A stretch of DNA of 7,835 nucleotides, taken from positions 1 to 7,835 of the forward strand of contig JBKHBQ010000187.1 of assembly GCA_046542305.1 (NCBI GenBank), written 5' to 3'. The notes below the pieces were generated by a model. The model searched no databases, was not told where the DNA came from, and saw only the letters and a program-made list of their open reading frames with translations. The position numbers were made by a program, and so were the translations under genes. Source of the stretch: JBKHBQ01 sp046542305 (GTDB lineage: Bacteria; Bacteroidota; Bacteroidia; Bacteroidales; 4484-276). Shown here piece by piece: positions 6,597 through 7,835 of the stretch. How positions within the stretch are numbered: position 1 is the stretch's first letter; every line of letters begins with the position of its first letter.

Positions 6597-7340
6597 TTGA
6601 TCAGACAAAGCATTCCCAATACCGTCACCATTCTGAACCTGCTCAGCGGCTCGCTGGCCATTATTTTCGTATTCCAGGGCAACCTGGCCCTGGCGTCGTG
6701 GCTGATCGGGCTGGCGGCGCTGTTCGACTTTTTAGACGGGCTGCTGGCGCGGCTGCTCAATGCCATGTCGCCCATCGGCAAGGAACTCGACTCGCTGGCC
6801 GACGTAATCTCCTTCGGGCTGGCACCCGGCATCATTGTGTTTCACCTGATGCAGCACAGCTACAATCCGCCGTTTCTGTACTGGATGGACATCAATGTGT
6901 GGACATTCGTGGCCCTGCTTCTCCCCGCCTTTTCGGCGCTGCGGCTGGCGGTGTTCAACATCGACACCCGCCAAAGTGATGCCTTTATCGGGCTGCCCAC
7001 ACCGGCCAACGCACTGTTTTTCGCCGCTTTCCCGCTGGTGATCCTGCAGGCCGGTCAATCAGGCTACCAGGGCATTCTCGAACTCCTGCGCAACTACTGG
7101 TTCCTGGCCGGGGTTACCGTGGTGTTTTCGCTGCTCCTCGTTTCGCCGTTGCGCCTGTTTTCACTCAAATTTAAAAACTACAGCCTTCGACAAAACCTGT
7201 TGCGATACAATTTCCTGATCATTTCCATCGCCGCATTCCTGCTGCTGAAATTCTTCGCCCTGCCGCTGATCGTGGTGCTGTATATTTTGCTTTCGGTAGC
7301 GATACCGGAGAAGAGGGAAACGAAAAAGGATAAAAGTTGA
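6597..7340 (+). CDS. pssA: CDP-diacylglycerol--serine O-phosphatidyltransferase (phosphatidylserine synthase)
   Basis: A 247-residue inner-membrane enzyme that makes phosphatidylserine from CDP-diacylglycerol and L-serine, the precursor of phosphatidylethanolamine. The CDP-alcohol phosphotransferase signature is complete: D44, D47-G48, A51-R52, G61, D65 and D69 (DGLLAR then G, D, D). The N-terminal IPNTVTILNLLSG (6-18) and the SFGLAPG segment just after the signature (about 72-78) are typical of bacterial membrane-type PssA. About seven or eight hydrophobic segments follow, and the basic tail (KRETKKDKS) is cytoplasmic. The start must be TTG at 6597 (or ATT just before): an in-frame stop at 6573-6575 closes the frame and the first in-frame ATG is residue 57, inside the catalytic motif. 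Phosphatidylserine decarboxylase, often adjacent, is not seen here. It is the last gene of the Crp/Fnr-REC-pssA run. Confidence 0.92.
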   Translation: MIRQSIPNTVTILNLLSGSLAIIFVFQGNLALASWLIGLAALFDFLDGLLARLLNAMSPIGKELDSLADVISFGLAPGIIVFHLMQHSYNPPFLYWMDINVWTFVALLLPAFSALRLAVFNIDTRQSDAFIGLPTPANALFFAAFPLVILQAGQSGYQGILELLRNYWFLAGVTVVFSLLLVSPLRLFSLKFKNYSLRQNLLRYNFLIISIAAFLLLKFFALPLIVVLYILLSVAIPEKRETKKDKS

Positions 7341-7410
7341 AAAGGGGGAAAGGAAAAACGAAAAACAGGGAAAGAAATAAGTATATAGGAAAAGAGAAAT
7401 AGGAAAAATG
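7307..7410 (+). other. Purine-rich tract spanning the end of pssA
   Basis: Of 104 bases on the plus strand about 92 are A or G, with short G-runs such as GGGGG at 7344-7348. The tract starts in the last codons of pssA (the basic tail of the protein) and continues about 70 bp beyond the stop. Nothing indicates a gene here. It may be a low-complexity transcript end or a region of unusual DNA structure. Confidence 0.6.
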
Positions 7411-7430
7411 ATATTTCCGTTGGGAAATGT
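7411..7430. other. Small hairpin downstream of pssA
   Basis: ATATTTCC-GTTG-GGAAATGT forms an 8-bp stem (one G-T wobble) with a four-base loop. No T-run follows on the plus strand, so it is not a standard terminator for pssA. On the minus strand it is followed by a T/C-rich stretch, so it could end transcripts entering from the right. Confidence 0.3.
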
Positions 7431-7480
7431 GGAGCGACTAGGGATTTACTTAAATTGATGTCAACATTCGAATCTCAGCA

Positions 7481-7638
7481 TTTTCCATTGCATGGTGTCG
7501 CCGTCATGCGGCTTGCCATTTCATTAAAAGCAGCCACAACGCAGCTTAGCTGCACCATTCAGGAAAACATCAAACCTCAAAGATCAAACCTCAAAAATCG
7601 GACATCAAATACCGGCTCCCCAGCCTTCATCGTCGCCC
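7481..7638 (+). repeat. Intergenic direct repeat, copy 1
   Basis: The first of two copies. The core 7505-7620 matches 7703-7818 with only four substitutions in 116 bases. The left flank (from TTTTCCA at 7481) and right flank (to about 7638) are similar but contain small indels. Internal parts are a palindromic hairpin GCAGC-TTA-GCTGC (7541-7553) and seven consecutive heptamers (7567-7615) based on ACATCAA, ending with AAATCGG, ACATCAA, ATACCGG. No transposase or terminal inverted repeat is visible, so this looks like a non-autonomous intergenic repeat family. Confidence 0.85.
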
Positions 7639-7674
7639 TCAATTACACCTTACTCATGATATCGAGCCTAATAG

Positions 7675-7835
7675 TTTTCCAATGTGCGGTGTCTGTCGCA
7701 GCCATGCGGCTTGCCATTTCAGTAAAAGCAGCCACAACACAGCTTAGCTGCACCATTCAGGAAAACATCAAACCTCAAACATCAAACATCAAAAATCGGA
7801 CATCAAATACCGGCTCCCAGTCTTAATCGTCTCCC
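7675..7835 (+). repeat. Intergenic direct repeat, copy 2 (reaches window edge)
   Basis: The second copy, offset from the first by 194 bp at its left end and 198 bp in the core. The heptamer run at 7765-7813 is more regular (four near-identical ACATCAA-type units, then AAATCGG, ACATCAA, ATACCGG). The small hairpin has lost its outer pair (CAGC-TTA-GCTG, 7740-7750). Just upstream, AGCC-ATGC-GGCT (about 7700-7711) gives an additional short hairpin absent from copy 1. The last bases still match copy 1, so further copies may follow beyond the window. Confidence 0.85.

Noticed and set aside
7411..7430. Rho-independent terminator of pssA
   Set aside because: The stem is acceptable but there is no T-run after it on the plus strand; kept only as an unassigned hairpin.
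7567..7813. CRISPR array
   Set aside because: The repeated heptamers are contiguous with no unique spacers, and the larger repeat has only two copies about 198 bp apart. No cas gene is present.
7458..7826. Open frame of about 122 codons covering both repeat copies
   Set aside because: The frame is open in both copies only because the 198-bp offset is a multiple of three. The translation is low-complexity, has no domain or start signal, and is made mostly of the intergenic repeat, so it is not called as a gene.

Overview
The window looks like ordinary chromosomal DNA from a member of the Bacteroidota, most likely an anaerobic or facultative Bacteroidales/Marinilabiliales-type organism. The reasons are a phosphotransacetylase with the N-terminal P-loop (AAA_26) domain, a menaquinone-type MenA, an alginate-export-type outer-membrane barrel, a Crp/Fnr regulator of the type common in this phylum, and AT-rich start regions without Shine-Dalgarno motifs. 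The assignment rests on protein character only; no rRNA or tRNA gene is present.

Minus-strand block (5212 down to 1). In transcription order the genes are: an outer-membrane beta-barrel of the alginate-export type; an 86-residue protein of unknown function; a long QueA-type tRNA queuosine enzyme starting at GTG; MenA (menaquinone prenyltransferase); a CPBP-family intramembrane protease whose start overlaps the menA stop; and, after a 137-bp gap, the first 193 codons of phosphate acetyltransferase, which runs off the left edge. Gaps inside the block are short (24, 8, 57 and -4 bp), so most of it could be co-transcribed, with a possible separate start before menA and before pta.

Plus-strand block (5443 to 7340). 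A Crp/Fnr-type transcription factor, a stand-alone response-regulator receiver domain and phosphatidylserine synthase (PssA, which needs a TTG start) lie 29 and 21 bp apart and look like one operon.

The 230-bp divergent region (5213-5442) between the barrel gene and the Crp/Fnr gene is the richest regulatory stretch. It holds an FNR-box-like palindrome (TTGAT-N4-ATCAG) overlapping a sigma70-like -35, and an 8-bp perfect inverted repeat TGTAATCA/TGATTACA with a 24-bp spacer. Autoregulation of the Crp/Fnr gene, possibly with control of the barrel gene, is the simplest reading.

The right end (7341-7835) has no convincing gene. It starts with a purine-rich tract that begins inside the end of pssA, followed by two copies of a roughly 155-bp intergenic repeat spaced 198 bp apart. 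Each copy carries a run of seven heptanucleotides and a small hairpin. No novel defence, mobile or biosynthetic system is visible. The items most worth a second look are the divergent regulatory region, the tandem repeat, the menA-CPBP overlap and the single-domain receiver embedded in a regulator-lipid operon.
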